From CAMAPP01 sp046153685 (GTDB lineage: Bacteria > Pseudomonadota > Alphaproteobacteria > CADEGL01): a DNA stretch of 64,000 nt. The position numbers were made by a program, and so were the translations under genes. A model generated the notes under the pieces. The model saw only the letters and a list, made by a program, of their open reading frames with translations. It was not told where the DNA came from and did no database searches. Of this stretch, positions 26,227 through 34,908 are shown piece by piece. Numbering within the stretch: the first letter of the stretch is position 1; each line of letters begins with the position of its first letter. Location: contig JBJXGH010000037.1 of NCBI GenBank assembly GCA_046153685.1, positions 40,082 to 104,081 on the forward strand. Direction: 5' to 3'.

Positions 26227-27009
26227 GTGGCGACGCTCGGCTTCATCGGCGCGGGACACATCGCCGCCGCCATGGTCGAAGGCCTGCGGGCGGCGGACTC
26301 GCCCGAGGACATCGTGCTGTCCCCGCGCAATGCCGGCGTGGCGTCGATGCTGGCGGCGCGCTTTCCCCGCGTGACGGTGGCGGCGGACAATCAGGTGGTG
26401 GTCGAGTCCAGCGAAATCGTCTTTCTCGCCGTGCGCCCGGATGTCGCGCCGGAGATCGTGCGGGCGCTGCGCTTTCAGAGCGAGCACATCGTGGTCTCGC
26501 TGGTGGCGCTGCGGCCCGAGGGGGAGATGCGCGCGCTCGTTTCCCCCGCCCGTCATCTGGTGCGCGCGGTACCCTTGCCCTCGAACGCGCGCCGCCTCGG
26601 CCCCATCGCGTATTTTCCCGAGAGTGCGCGCGTGCGGGCGATCTTTGCGCGCATCGGCACGCCGGTGCTCGCCGCCGACGAACGCGCCTTCCATCGGTTG
26701 TGGTCGTTCACCGGATTGATCGCGCCCTATTACGCTCTGATGGAATCGCTCGCGTCCTGGGCGGAGGAAGGCGGCGTCGCGCGCGAGGCGGCCCAAGGCT
26801 ATGTGCGCGCGCTGTTCCAATGTCTTTCCGCCATGGCCCAGGACGGGAAGTTCGACGATCTTGCCCGCCAGGCCCAGACGCCCGGCGGGATCAACGAACA
26901 GGCGATCGCCCAATTGCGCGCTTCGGGCGCGTTCGGCCCCTGGCGCGAGGCGCTCGCGGCCGTGAACGCGCGCATGAATCGCGGGCTCGACGATAAGGCC
27001 GGCTGGTGA
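26227..27009 (+). CDS. Pyrroline-5-carboxylate reductase-like protein
   Basis: 260-residue protein of the ProC family. GTG start at 26227 (MATLGFIGAGHIAAAMVEGL), with the Rossmann GxGxxA motif at residues 6-11. A ProC-like C-terminal helical domain (FTGLIAPYYALMESLASW, then QTPGGINEQAIAQLR) follows; PGGINEQA corresponds to the PGG(T/I)T segment of ProC. It is divergent enough to act on a different cyclic imine. Its location after two demethylase-like enzymes supports a proline or pyrroline substrate. The last 81 bp are duplicated ~200 bp downstream. Confidence 0.8.
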   Translation: MATLGFIGAGHIAAAMVEGLRAADSPEDIVLSPRNAGVASMLAARFPRVTVAADNQVVVESSEIVFLAVRPDVAPEIVRALRFQSEHIVVSLVALRPEGEMRALVSPARHLVRAVPLPSNARRLGPIAYFPESARVRAIFARIGTPVLAADERAFHRLWSFTGLIAPYYALMESLASWAEEGGVAREAAQGYVRALFQCLSAMAQDGKFDDLARQAQTPGGINEQAIAQLRASGAFGPWREALAAVNARMNRGLDDKAGW

Positions 27010-27017
27010 AGCGCGGC

Positions 27018-27212
27018 GGGCTTGCGCGTTGGCGCGTGGTCTTGGCGCGTTGGCGTGGTGGGCTTGCGCGTTGGTGCATTGGGGTGGCGCGTTGGCGCGG
27101 TGGGCTTGCGCGTTGGAGCATGGGGGCAGACGCGTTCGACCCCTGGCGCGAGGCGCTGGAGGCGGTGAACGCGCGCATGAATCGCGGCCTCGCCGATAAG
27201 ACCGGCGAGTGA
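27018..27212 (+). repeat. 42-bp minisatellite plus duplicated 3' end of the ProC-like gene
   Basis: gggcttgcgcgttgg recurs at 27018, 27060 and 27102, an exact 42-bp period made of two similar 21-bp halves. Directly after, 27132-27212 is a copy of 26929-27009 (end of the ProC-like gene; amino acids AF-PWREAL-AVNARMNRGL-DK shared), complete with a stop. A 68-residue frame spans the region from a GTG at 27006 (repeating xxLARWR heptads), but is probably a by-product of the repeats. The gap 27213-27288 continues similar gcgcgttggcg-like DNA. Confidence 0.85.
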
Positions 27213-27288
27213 GGCGCGGCACGCGCCCGCCTGGCCGCCTGGCCTCGGCGCGTTGGCGGATAGGGGCGGCGCGTGGCAAGGTGGCGCG

Positions 27289-28473
27289 ATGGACCTGACG
27301 ATCCCCGAGCATATCCTGGCCGCGCGCGACAGCGTGACGCGCCTGTTCGAAGGCGAAATCCTGCCCGCCATGCCCGGCTATGAGGAGCGGCGGGAATTCC
27401 CGCGCGCCCTCATCGCTCGCTTGGGCGAGGCGGGCGTGTTCGGCGCCGCTTTTCCCGAGGAGGTAGGCGGCACGGACATGGGTTTCCTCGCGGTCGCGCT
27501 CATCGCCGAGGAAATCTCGCGCCTCGCCCCCGAATGGGGCTATGCGATGAACATGCAGGCGATGACCTGCCCGTTCACGATCTTCAATTGGGGCACGCCC
27601 GCGCAGGTGCGCCGCTTCGTGCCCGATCTCATCGCGGGCCGGAAAATCGGCATGTTCGCGCTGTCGGAGCCTGGCGGGGGCTCGGACGCCGCGGGTGCCA
27701 TGAAGACCACGGCCAAGCGCGCGGGCGAGGTCTATCGGCTCAGCGGTTCGAAACAATGGATCACGTTCGCCGACCAATGCGATGCGGGCGTCTTGTTCGC
27801 CAAGACCGACCCCGCCGCCGGCCATCGCGGCATCACGGCTTTCATTGTCGAACCCAAGCGCGTACCTAGATTCACCGCCAAGCCCATCGTCATGGGGGGG
27901 CTTTCGCCGTGCTTTAATTCCTGCGCCGTGTTCCTCGACGATTTCGCCGTGCCCGCCGAAAACCGCCTGGGCGAGGAGGGCGAGGGCTTCAAGGTCGCCA
28001 TGAGCGCGCTCGATTATGGCCGGCTCACCGTGACCGCGCGTCTTCTCGGCATGGCGCAGGCCTGTCTCGACATGGCCAAGCGCTATGCGCGCGAACGCAT
28101 CGTGCGCGGCCAGGAAATCGGCCGTTTCCAGATGGTGCAGCAGCTCATCGCCGACACGGTGGTCGAGGTCGAGGCCGCGCGTCTCATGCTGTACCGCCTC
28201 GCCTGGACGATGGACGCGGGCAGGCCCGCGACACGCGAGGCGGCGCAGGCGAAATTCTTCGCCTCCAAGGCGGCGAAGGGCGCGGCGGCGGCGGCGGCGG
28301 AAGTCCACGGCGCCTACGCGCTGACCGACGAATTCCCGATCAAGAAATTCGCCGCCTATGTCAACGTGCTGAACGTCGGCGAGGGCGCGCCGGCGGTGCA
28401 GCGCGTGCTCATCGCCGAGGATGCGCTGGGATACAAGGACGCCAATCGCCACCCGCCCCGAAGGCGTCGCTAG
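27289..28473 (+). CDS. Acyl-CoA dehydrogenase
   Basis: 394-residue FAD-dependent dehydrogenase that introduces an alpha-beta double bond into an acyl-CoA. Signatures: FALSEPGGGSDAAG at the FAD/substrate site, KQWITFADQCD, and at the C-terminus EVHGAYALTDEFPIKKF followed by VGEGAPAVQR, where the Glu of GEG corresponds to the catalytic base of the medium-chain enzyme. Chain specificity is not deducible. ATG at 27289, after the repeat region, with weak gcaaggtgg upstream. An inverted repeat surrounds its stop at the convergent junction. Confidence 0.93.
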   Translation: MDLTIPEHILAARDSVTRLFEGEILPAMPGYEERREFPRALIARLGEAGVFGAAFPEEVGGTDMGFLAVALIAEEISRLAPEWGYAMNMQAMTCPFTIFNWGTPAQVRRFVPDLIAGRKIGMFALSEPGGGSDAAGAMKTTAKRAGEVYRLSGSKQWITFADQCDAGVLFAKTDPAAGHRGITAFIVEPKRVPRFTAKPIVMGGLSPCFNSCAVFLDDFAVPAENRLGEEGEGFKVAMSALDYGRLTVTARLLGMAQACLDMAKRYARERIVRGQEIGRFQMVQQLIADTVVEVEAARLMLYRLAWTMDAGRPATREAAQAKFFASKAAKGAAAAAAEVHGAYALTDEFPIKKFAAYVNVLNVGEGAPAVQRVLIAEDALGYKDANRHPPRRRR

Positions 28474-28500
28474 GCGCGCCATTCGGCGGCGCGCGCCTAG
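28470..28500. terminator. Inverted repeat between convergent stops
   Basis: ctaggcgcgcc (28470-28480) and ggcgcgcgcctag (28488-28500) are inverted copies; both TAG stops of the convergent genes lie inside the arms. It may serve as a two-way terminator, though no T-run is present. Confidence 0.45.
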
Positions 28501-28751
28501 GGTTTGGGTTTGTCTTTCGCGCGCCGGGCGGCGAGCGCTCCGTCGATGAGATTTTTCCCCGCGTAGAGCACCAGCGCGATCAAGATCACGCCGGCGATAT
28601 CGAGGCCCCAATGTCCCGAATCGACCTCGATGGGGCCGATCTTCGCGCTCGTCGGCACCTCGCGCCACCCGTCCGTCTCGACGCCGAGCATCCGGCGCCA
28701 CAGATCGCGCAGGTGCTCGACCCGCGACCAGAGCGATCCAAGAATGTCCAT
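28497..28751 (-). CDS. Small single-helix membrane protein, hypothetical
   Basis: 84 residues from an ATG at 28751, MDILGSLWSRVEHLRDLWRR. An amphipathic N-terminal part, a segment containing VDSGHWGLDIAGVILIALVLYAG as one membrane helix, and a Lys/Ala-rich end (GALAARRAKDKPKP). No family recognised. It starts one base after the DUF1428 stop, so it is probably co-transcribed with that gene. Confidence 0.55.
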   Translation of the reverse strand: MDILGSLWSRVEHLRDLWRRMLGVETDGWREVPTSAKIGPIEVDSGHWGLDIAGVILIALVLYAGKNLIDGALAARRAKDKPKP

Positions 28752-28752
28752 G

Positions 28753-29121
28753 CTAGCGCGCGTGCTTGATCGCGGTGGTGAAGCCGCCCCAGTACATACG
28801 CTTGGCGTCGAAGGGCATTGCACCCGGCTTCATGAACTTGGCCAAGCGCGGGTCCGCCATCACCTTGGCCAGCACCCTGTCGCGATCCTTGCGCGAGCGA
28901 TAGATCGCCCAGGACAGCCAGACGACCTCGTCCTTCTTGAGCTTGACGCTGCGCGGGAAGGATGTGCGCTTGCCCCAGCTCACGTCGTCGGCGATGCACT
29001 CACGGTAGGCAAGCGCGCCGTGGTCCATCCACACCTTTGCCGCGAGTGCTGCTTGGCGCTTGTAGCGCGCGACGTTTTTCTTCGGCACCGGCACGACGAA
29101 GCCGTCCACGTACTCGGCCAT
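28753..29121 (-). CDS. DUF1428 family protein
   Basis: 122-residue dimeric alpha/beta-barrel-type protein of the DUF1428 (YbaA) family. The start MAEYVDGFVVPVPKKNVARY and the end MPFDAKRMYWGGFTTAI are near-exact family consensus. Function is unknown; the fold resembles ABM-like monooxygenase domains but no catalytic residues are known. ATG at 29121. Downstream of the DapA-like gene on the same strand with a 46-bp gap. Confidence 0.92.
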   Translation of the reverse strand: MAEYVDGFVVPVPKKNVARYKRQAALAAKVWMDHGALAYRECIADDVSWGKRTSFPRSVKLKKDEVVWLSWAIYRSRKDRDRVLAKVMADPRLAKFMKPGAMPFDAKRMYWGGFTTAIKHAR

Positions 29122-29167
29122 CGCTCTCTCCCTCGGGTTTTCGGGCGCCGCCCGCGCTCGGCGCCGC

Positions 29168-30088
29168 CTATTTCGCGGCCTTGGTTTCGAGCCGCGGCAA
29201 ATTGGGGCGCGTGGCGAGGGCGTGCTCGAATGCGGCCACGGCGTCCGCCCGGTCCTTGCCGTCGAGTTGCAAGCGCGGCAGGCGCAATTTTTCCGAACCA
29301 TACCCCGCGAGGGCGGTGAACAGCTTCATGTAGTGCACAAAGCGTGGATCGTTGTCATAGCGCACGATGGGCGCGAGCCAGGCATTGATCGCCATGGCCT
29401 CGCCGTAGCGCCCGGCGCACGCCAAATCGAACAACGCGATGGTTTCCGCGGGGAAGGCGTTGACCACGCCCGCGACGAAGCCGCGCGCGCCGCCGAGCAC
29501 GCTTTCGACCGCGATATCGTCCATGCCGGCGAAGATGGTGAAACGGTCGCCGCACAGCGTCTTGATCTGCTGGATGCGGCGGATATCGGTCGAGCTTTCC
29601 TTGAGCGCGACGATGTTCGCCTCGTCGGCGAGATCGCGGAACATGGCGGGTGTGACATCGCCGCCATACGCCGGCGGGTTGTTGTAAATCATGATGTTCT
29701 TTTTGGTCGCGCGCGCGACCGTTTGGAAGTGGCGCATGACCTCGTTCGGCGAGAGCTTGTACACGAGGGTGGGAAGGACCATGAAGCCGTCCACGCCCTC
29801 GCGCTCGCACGCCGCCATGTACTTCAAGCAAAACCGCGTCGTGGTCTCGGCGACGCCCGCGACCATGGGCACGCGGCCCGCGGTCGCGCGCACCGCGAGC
29901 TTGACGATTTCGAGTTTTTCGTCGGCGTCGAGCGCGTAGTTCTCACCGACGCTGCCGCACACCGTGAGGCCGCCGATGCCGGCCTTGATGAGGGCGTCGA
30001 TGTGGCGCTCCATCGCGGCGATGTCGAGTCGCTCGTCGTCTTTGAACTGGGTCGTGAAGGCGGGAAATACACGGGTCCACTTCGCCAT
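29168..30088 (-). CDS. Dihydrodipicolinate synthase / N-acetylneuraminate lyase family protein
   Basis: 306-residue (beta/alpha)8 class I aldolase-type lyase. Schiff-base Lys163 (IVALKESS), Tyr135 (IMIYNNPP) and the carboxylate-binding loop GSVGEN at 45-50 (GTTGE in DapA) are present. The family includes DapA, sugar-acid dehydratases and pyrroline-hydroxycarboxylate deaminase; the altered loop argues against lysine synthesis. ATG at 30088 with gggagag upstream. It is divergent from the acyl-CoA synthetase gene and near ProC-like and demethylase-like genes, so a role in imino-acid breakdown is possible but unproven. Confidence 0.85.
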   Translation of the reverse strand: MAKWTRVFPAFTTQFKDDERLDIAAMERHIDALIKAGIGGLTVCGSVGENYALDADEKLEIVKLAVRATAGRVPMVAGVAETTTRFCLKYMAACEREGVDGFMVLPTLVYKLSPNEVMRHFQTVARATKKNIMIYNNPPAYGGDVTPAMFRDLADEANIVALKESSTDIRRIQQIKTLCGDRFTIFAGMDDIAVESVLGGARGFVAGVVNAFPAETIALFDLACAGRYGEAMAINAWLAPIVRYDNDPRFVHYMKLFTALAGYGSEKLRLPRLQLDGKDRADAVAAFEHALATRPNLPRLETKAAK

Positions 30089-30267
30089 GCGGCTCTCCCT
30101 TCGAAACGGAGCGTTCTTGATATGGGGCTTCTGATCCGGCCATCGCGCGTTGCCCTGAAAGCCTACCATGGGATATTGGGGTGCGATATGCGCCGGCGTG
30201 CCGCCGTGGCGCGGAGCGGTCGCGCTGGCTAAGCTCCTGGTCGATACGACACGCCCGAGGATCGCGC

Positions 30268-32352
30268 ATGCCCAATCTCGACAAATTGTTCAAACCCGCC
30301 TCGGTGGCCTTCATCGGCGTCTCGGCCGACCGCCCGCTTGTCGCCTCGCGCACCTATCGCAATATGAAACGCCTCGGCTATCCGGGCCGCCTCTACCCCG
30401 TCCATCCCCGCGCGGAAAGCTTCGAGGGCGACACATGCTACCCCTCGCTTTCGGCCTTGCCCGAGGTGCCGGACCTGGCATTCATCGCCGTGGGTGCCGC
30501 GCGCACGGAGGAGCTGCTCCTCGAATGCGCCCGCCTCGGCATCCCCGCCGTCGAGATCGGCGCCGCCGGTTACGCCGAGGCGGGGGCGGAGGGACTCGCG
30601 CGCGAAGCGCGTCTCAAGGCCATCGCGTCGGAGGCGGACATCGCGCTGTGCGGCCCGAACAATATGGGATTCATCAACGCGCTCGACGACGTGGTCGCCT
30701 GGCCGCCCGCGTCCACTGTCCGGCCCGAAAAGGGCGGGATCGCCGTCGTCACGCAAAGCGGCTCGATCGGCATCTTGCTCTCGCAGGACGAACGCAAGCT
30801 GGGCCTCGCCTATCTCGTGACCGCAGGCAACGAAACCGGCCTGACCGCCGCCGATTACCTCGCCTATTTCATCGAGGATCCGCGCGTTTCGGTCGTTCTC
30901 CTGTTCCTTGAAGCCTTGCGCGCGCCCGAACGCTTCGCGCGCGCGGCGGAACGCGCCCGCGAACTGGGCAAGCCCGTGGTCGTGCTCAAGGTCGGGCGCA
31001 GCGCGGACGGCGCGCGCGCCGTCGCCGCGCACACCGGCGCGATCGCCGGCGACGCGGCGCTCTACGACGCCTTCTTCGACGCCCACGGCATCATGGTCGC
31101 GCACGAACTCGACGCCATGCAGGAATTGGCGGTCTTGCTGTCGTCCTATCCCGAGCCGCCCAAGAACCCGCATGTCATTCCGATCACGCTCTCGGGCGGC
31201 GAGGCGGCGTTGCTCGCCGATTTGGCGGGCCATCACGGGGTGAGCCTTGCGCCCTTGCCGCCCGCGCTCGCCGCTGCCTTGCAGCCGCACATCCCCGATT
31301 TCCAACGCCCCCGAAATCCCCTAGATGCCTTCGGCCTCGGCTGGGACGAGGCGCGCGTCGAGGCGATCCTTGCAACGCTCGCTTCCGACCCCACTTACGG
31401 CACCATCGCGATCGCGTTCGATGCGCCGGCCACGGGCGCGGCCGACGGCCCCTATGCCAAGGCAGTGGCCGCGATGTGCGGCCGGCTCAAGGACAAGACC
31501 GACGCCAAGTTCGTTTTCTTCAACAACATGGCTGCGGGCGGGCGGAGCGAGGACATGCGCCTGACCCTCGACCGGCTTGGCATTCCGTTCCTCTCCGGCA
31601 TGGGTCACGCCTTCGCTGCCATCGGTGCTTGGGCGGCGCGTGCGCGTCCGCGCGCGCCGTCGCCGTCGCCGCGCAAATTGGCGGCCATTCTTCGCCGCGC
31701 GGCCGAGGGTGCCGCGAGTCTGGGGGAGCCCGAGCGCTTTGAAATGTTGCGCGCGGCGGATGTGCCCATGATCGCTTGCGTGGCGGTCGCCAGCGCCGGG
31801 GAAGCCGTGGCCGCGCAACGGCGCTTTGGCGCCAAGGTGGCGATGAAGGCGACGGCGCCGCACATCCTGCACAAGACCGAGCTGGGTCTGGTGCGCCTCG
31901 GGCTCGACGGCGCGGCCTCGGTAAAGGCGGCCTTCGCCGAACTCTCGGGCAAGGTCGCGGGCACGACCGTGTTCATGCAGCCCATGGCGGGGCCGGGGGT
32001 CGAGCTCATTCTCGGCGCGCGCACCGAGCCAGGTTTCGGCTCCGTCATCGTCGTCGGCTTGGGCGGCACCTATGTCGAGGTCTTTCGCGCGGCGACGCTT
32101 CGCATGGCGCCCATCGGCATCGAGGAGGCATCCGAGATTCTCCAGGCCGGCCCCGTGGGGAAAATTCTGGCGGGGACGCGCGGGCGCGGGCCCTATGATG
32201 TGGATGCGGCGGCGAAGGCCGTCGCCGCGTTTTCTCAATTCGCGGCGGCGACGGCTGATCTGTTTGCCGCCATCGAGATAAACCCGCTGATCGTCCTGGC
32301 TCAGGGCCAAGGCGTGGTCGGCGTTGACGTTGTGTTCGAGGCGCGGGGTTGA
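30268..32352 (+). CDS. ADP-forming acyl-CoA synthetase (fused alpha-beta), acetate-CoA ligase family
   Basis: 694-residue fusion of the CoA-binding/succinyl-CoA-synthetase-like alpha part (1-~460) and an ATP-grasp beta part (~480-694). It would interconvert an acyl-CoA plus ADP/AMP with the free acid plus ATP, or be a related lysine acyltransferase without a GNAT domain. The Rossmann start FKPASVAFIGVSADRP, a VTQSGSIGILL segment, the likely phospho-His in AAHTGAIAGD and the ATP-grasp segment KATAPHILHKTELGLV are all present. ATG at 30268. It opens a CoA-thioester gene run that continues to MaoC. Confidence 0.9.
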   Translation: MPNLDKLFKPASVAFIGVSADRPLVASRTYRNMKRLGYPGRLYPVHPRAESFEGDTCYPSLSALPEVPDLAFIAVGAARTEELLLECARLGIPAVEIGAAGYAEAGAEGLAREARLKAIASEADIALCGPNNMGFINALDDVVAWPPASTVRPEKGGIAVVTQSGSIGILLSQDERKLGLAYLVTAGNETGLTAADYLAYFIEDPRVSVVLLFLEALRAPERFARAAERARELGKPVVVLKVGRSADGARAVAAHTGAIAGDAALYDAFFDAHGIMVAHELDAMQELAVLLSSYPEPPKNPHVIPITLSGGEAALLADLAGHHGVSLAPLPPALAAALQPHIPDFQRPRNPLDAFGLGWDEARVEAILATLASDPTYGTIAIAFDAPATGAADGPYAKAVAAMCGRLKDKTDAKFVFFNNMAAGGRSEDMRLTLDRLGIPFLSGMGHAFAAIGAWAARARPRAPSPSPRKLAAILRRAAEGAASLGEPERFEMLRAADVPMIACVAVASAGEAVAAQRRFGAKVAMKATAPHILHKTELGLVRLGLDGAASVKAAFAELSGKVAGTTVFMQPMAGPGVELILGARTEPGFGSVIVVGLGGTYVEVFRAATLRMAPIGIEEASEILQAGPVGKILAGTRGRGPYDVDAAAKAVAAFSQFAAATADLFAAIEINPLIVLAQGQGVVGVDVVFEARG

Positions 32353-32410
32353 ATTTCTTCAATCGCATGGATCAATCATAGTACCCAATAGCAAATCGAG
32401 GGAGGACGAC

Positions 32411-33232
32411 ATGGCTTACGAACATATCCTGTACGTGGTCGAGGACCGGGTAGCGACCATCACGATGAATCGCCCGACCAAGATGAACGCCATGAGCCTC
32501 GATCTGTGCGCCGAGGTGAAGGCGGCCGTCGCCGCCGCCGATGCCGATCCCGAGGTGCGCGTGGTCATCCTCACGGGCGCGGGCGGAAAGGCGTTCTCGG
32601 CCGGCTTTGATCTCGCAGATCCCAAGGCCAAATCCTACCGCGACCGGGGGATCGAGGGCTGGCATTGGCGGATGAATCACGATCTCGACTACAACTATTC
32701 GGTTTGGCGCTGCTCGAAGCCCGTGATCGCCGCAATCGACGGCTTTTGTCTTGCGGGCGCACTCGAACTCGCCCAGATGTGCGATGTGCGCTATTGCTCG
32801 GACGACGCGCGCTTCGGCGTGGTCGAAACGCGCTTCTCCGCCGCCATCGCCTGCCTGTCCATGCCCTGGGTCATCGGCGCGCGCGCGAGAGAGCTGATCT
32901 ATACGGGCGATGTCTTCGGCGCCGACGAGGCCTTGCGCTTGGGCCTCGTCAGCCGGGTGTTCAAGAAGGCCGAGATCCACGCCGAGACCATGAAGATCGC
33001 CAAGCGCATGAGCCGCGTGGCGCTCGCCTGCCTGCAATGGAACAAGCGCGCGTTGAACCAAACCCAGGTGGCGCAGGGCATGGCGTCGGCGCTGCAATAC
33101 GGCGCCGAGGCCGGCGCCATCCTCGATGCGACCGAGACGCCCGAGCTCAAGGAGTTCAACCGCTTGCGCAACACCGTGTCCCTGGCCGCCGCCATGAAGT
33201 GGCGCGACGACCAGTTCAAGCAATTCGAATAG
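32411..33232 (+). CDS. Enoyl-CoA hydratase/isomerase family protein
   Basis: 273-residue crotonase-fold enzyme. The oxyanion-hole segments are VILTGAGGKAFSAGFDL and FCLAGALELAQMCDVRY, the latter with the usual first catalytic-Glu position (GALELA), and a second Glu is seen in FGVVETRF. It may hydrate or isomerise an enoyl-CoA in the pathway encoded around it. ATG at 32411 with ggagga nine bases upstream. It lies 58 bp after the acyl-CoA synthetase and 105 bp before the CoA-transferase pair. Confidence 0.92.
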   Translation: MAYEHILYVVEDRVATITMNRPTKMNAMSLDLCAEVKAAVAAADADPEVRVVILTGAGGKAFSAGFDLADPKAKSYRDRGIEGWHWRMNHDLDYNYSVWRCSKPVIAAIDGFCLAGALELAQMCDVRYCSDDARFGVVETRFSAAIACLSMPWVIGARARELIYTGDVFGADEALRLGLVSRVFKKAEIHAETMKIAKRMSRVALACLQWNKRALNQTQVAQGMASALQYGAEAGAILDATETPELKEFNRLRNTVSLAAAMKWRDDQFKQFE

Positions 33233-33337
33233 GAAATTTCGTCTAAGTCGGGGATTGCGCGCCGCCGCCCGCGATGCGGCTGGCGGCGCGCGGTATCAGG
33301 CTTACGGGCGCGCGCGAAATCGGCTAAGACAAGCGTC

Positions 33338-34159
33338 ATGGACGGGCCCTTTCTTTCGCTCGAAAACCTGGCCGCCGAGGTGCCGGACGGCGCCATGCTT
33401 GCCGTGCCGCCCGATTATTCCGGCGTGGCCATGGCGGCGACGCGGGCGCTCATCCGCCGGGGCGTGAAGAACCTCCATCTTCTGGCCGTGCCGACGAGCG
33501 GTATCCAGGCCGAATTGCTGATCGGCATCGGTGCCGTCTCGACGCTCGAGGCTGCGGCGGTGACGATGGGCGAGCTTGGCCCCGCGCCGCGTTTCACCGC
33601 CTTGGTCAAATCCGGCGCCTTCGTACTCAAGGATTCGACCTGCCCCGCCATACACGCAGCGCTCCAGGCGGCCGAAAAGGGCCTGCCCTTCATGCCGCTG
33701 CGCGGCCTCATCGGCTCGGACATCCTGGCCTTCCGCCCCGATTGGCGGATCGCGGAGAATCCTTTCGGCGACAACGATCCCGTGGTGCTGTTGCCGGCGC
33801 TCCAGCCCGATATCGCCCTGTTTCACGCGCCGCTGGCGGATCGGGCGGGCAATGTCTGGATCGGCAGGCGGCGCGAGCTCATGGTCATGGCCCATGCGGC
33901 GCGCCGCACGCTTGTCACGGTCGAGGAAATCTACGACGGCGATTTGCTCGCCGACGAGCGCATGGTGTCGGGCACCATCCCGTCGCTCTATATCGGCGCC
34001 GTCGCCGAGGCGCAGCGCGGCGCCTGGCCCATCGGTCTCGAAGGTCGGTACGAGGCGGATGGAGAACATCTGGCGCTGTATGCGCGCGCGGCGCGTACGG
34101 AAGATGGTTTCCGGCGCTATCTGGCCGAGCACGTTCTCGTCGAACGCCGGGCGGCGTGA
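33338..34159 (+). CDS. CoA-transferase subunit alpha-like (class I)
   Basis: 273-residue protein resembling the alpha subunit of glutaconate/3-oxoacid CoA-transferases and of IpdA-type ring-cleaving hydrolases. Conserved parts are VPDGAMLAVPPDYSGVAMAA, LIRRGVKNLHLLAVPT, MGELGPAPRFTALVKSG and LPFMPLRGLIGSDIL, then ALQPDIALFHAPLADRAGNV. ATG at 33338. The partner subunit starts one base past this gene's stop, so a heterodimer or heterotetramer is expected. The acyl substrate is not deducible. Confidence 0.87.
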   Translation: MDGPFLSLENLAAEVPDGAMLAVPPDYSGVAMAATRALIRRGVKNLHLLAVPTSGIQAELLIGIGAVSTLEAAAVTMGELGPAPRFTALVKSGAFVLKDSTCPAIHAALQAAEKGLPFMPLRGLIGSDILAFRPDWRIAENPFGDNDPVVLLPALQPDIALFHAPLADRAGNVWIGRRRELMVMAHAARRTLVTVEEIYDGDLLADERMVSGTIPSLYIGAVAEAQRGAWPIGLEGRYEADGEHLALYARAARTEDGFRRYLAEHVLVERRAA

Positions 34160-34160
34160 G

Positions 34161-34892
34161 GTGCCGGAGTTTTCGCACACCGAGCTTCTGATCGGCGCGG
34201 TTGCGCGCATGCTTGACGGTTTGCGCCATGTCGCGGTCGGCGCGTCCTCGCCCATCCAGGGGGCGGCCGCCTTGCTCGCGCGCGCATTGTCGGGCGGGCG
34301 GATGCGCGTCTCCGTGCTCGGCAGCCGGACGAACAATTTCTTCACCGATGGCGGGCGTGAATTGTTCGACTGCGCCGCGCAAGGGCGCATCGACGCCTTT
34401 TTCCTTGGCGGCGGGCAAATCGACGGCCAGGGCAATATCAATCTTGTCGGTATCGGCCCCTATCCCAAGCTTGACGTGCGTTGGCCGGGTTCGTTCGGCT
34501 CGGCCTATCTCTATTTTCTCGTGCCGCGCGTTATCTTGTTCCGCGAGGAACACAGCGTGCGCACTCTCGTGCCCAAGGTCGATTTCATCAGCGCGCCCGG
34601 AACCTCGGCGCCGAACATCCACCGCCCCGGTGGGCCCTACGCGCTTCTCACCGGCAAGGCTCTATTCTTGTTCGATCGCGCGCTTCGGCGTTTTCGCCTC
34701 GAAAGCGTCCATCCCTTCTCCTCGGTCGAGGACGTGGCGGCGAACACCGGGTTCGAGTACGACCGCGCGCCCGTTATCGGTCCAACGCCGGGGCCGCCCG
34801 TGGAGTGGCTCGCATTGTTGCGCGGGCGCGTGCGCGATGAGATCGCCGAGACCTATCCCCAATTCGCCGCCACCGCGTTGTCGGCACCCTAG
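34161..34892 (+). CDS. CoA-transferase subunit beta-like, catalytic Glu apparently missing
   Basis: 243-residue partner of the preceding subunit (AFFLGGGQIDGQGNINLVG is typical of class I beta subunits, as is the end SSVEDVAANTGF). GTG start at 34161, one base after the alpha stop. In glutaconate CoA-transferase the covalent glutamate is in a V-E-S-G strand; here the matching strand reads RVSVLGSRTNN, with no Glu. IpdB-type hydrolases likewise lack this residue, so the pair may be a thioester-dependent hydrolase rather than a transferase. This alignment was made by eye. Confidence 0.83.
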   Translation: MPEFSHTELLIGAVARMLDGLRHVAVGASSPIQGAAALLARALSGGRMRVSVLGSRTNNFFTDGGRELFDCAAQGRIDAFFLGGGQIDGQGNINLVGIGPYPKLDVRWPGSFGSAYLYFLVPRVILFREEHSVRTLVPKVDFISAPGTSAPNIHRPGGPYALLTGKALFLFDRALRRFRLESVHPFSSVEDVAANTGFEYDRAPVIGPTPGPPVEWLALLRGRVRDEIAETYPQFAATALSAP

Positions 34893-34908
34893 CGACGGAG
34901 CCCAAGAC

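Noticed and set aside
27018..27130. CRISPR-like short repeats
   Set aside because: Units are directly adjacent with a 42-bp period and no unique spacers; no cas genes are nearby. It is a minisatellite.
27006..27212. 68-codon gene overlapping the ProC-like stop
   Set aside because: It consists of minisatellite heptads plus a duplicated gene end; no independent start signal or family supports a separate protein.
26218..28701. 827-codon minus-strand open frame
   Set aside because: Covers the ProC-like and acyl-CoA dehydrogenase genes in antisense; composition is His/Arg/Gly-rich without domains, a GC-driven shadow.
29168..30088. dapA of lysine synthesis
   Set aside because: The pyruvate-loop reads GSVGE instead of GTTGE and the context is catabolic with no lysine genes, so only family membership is claimed.
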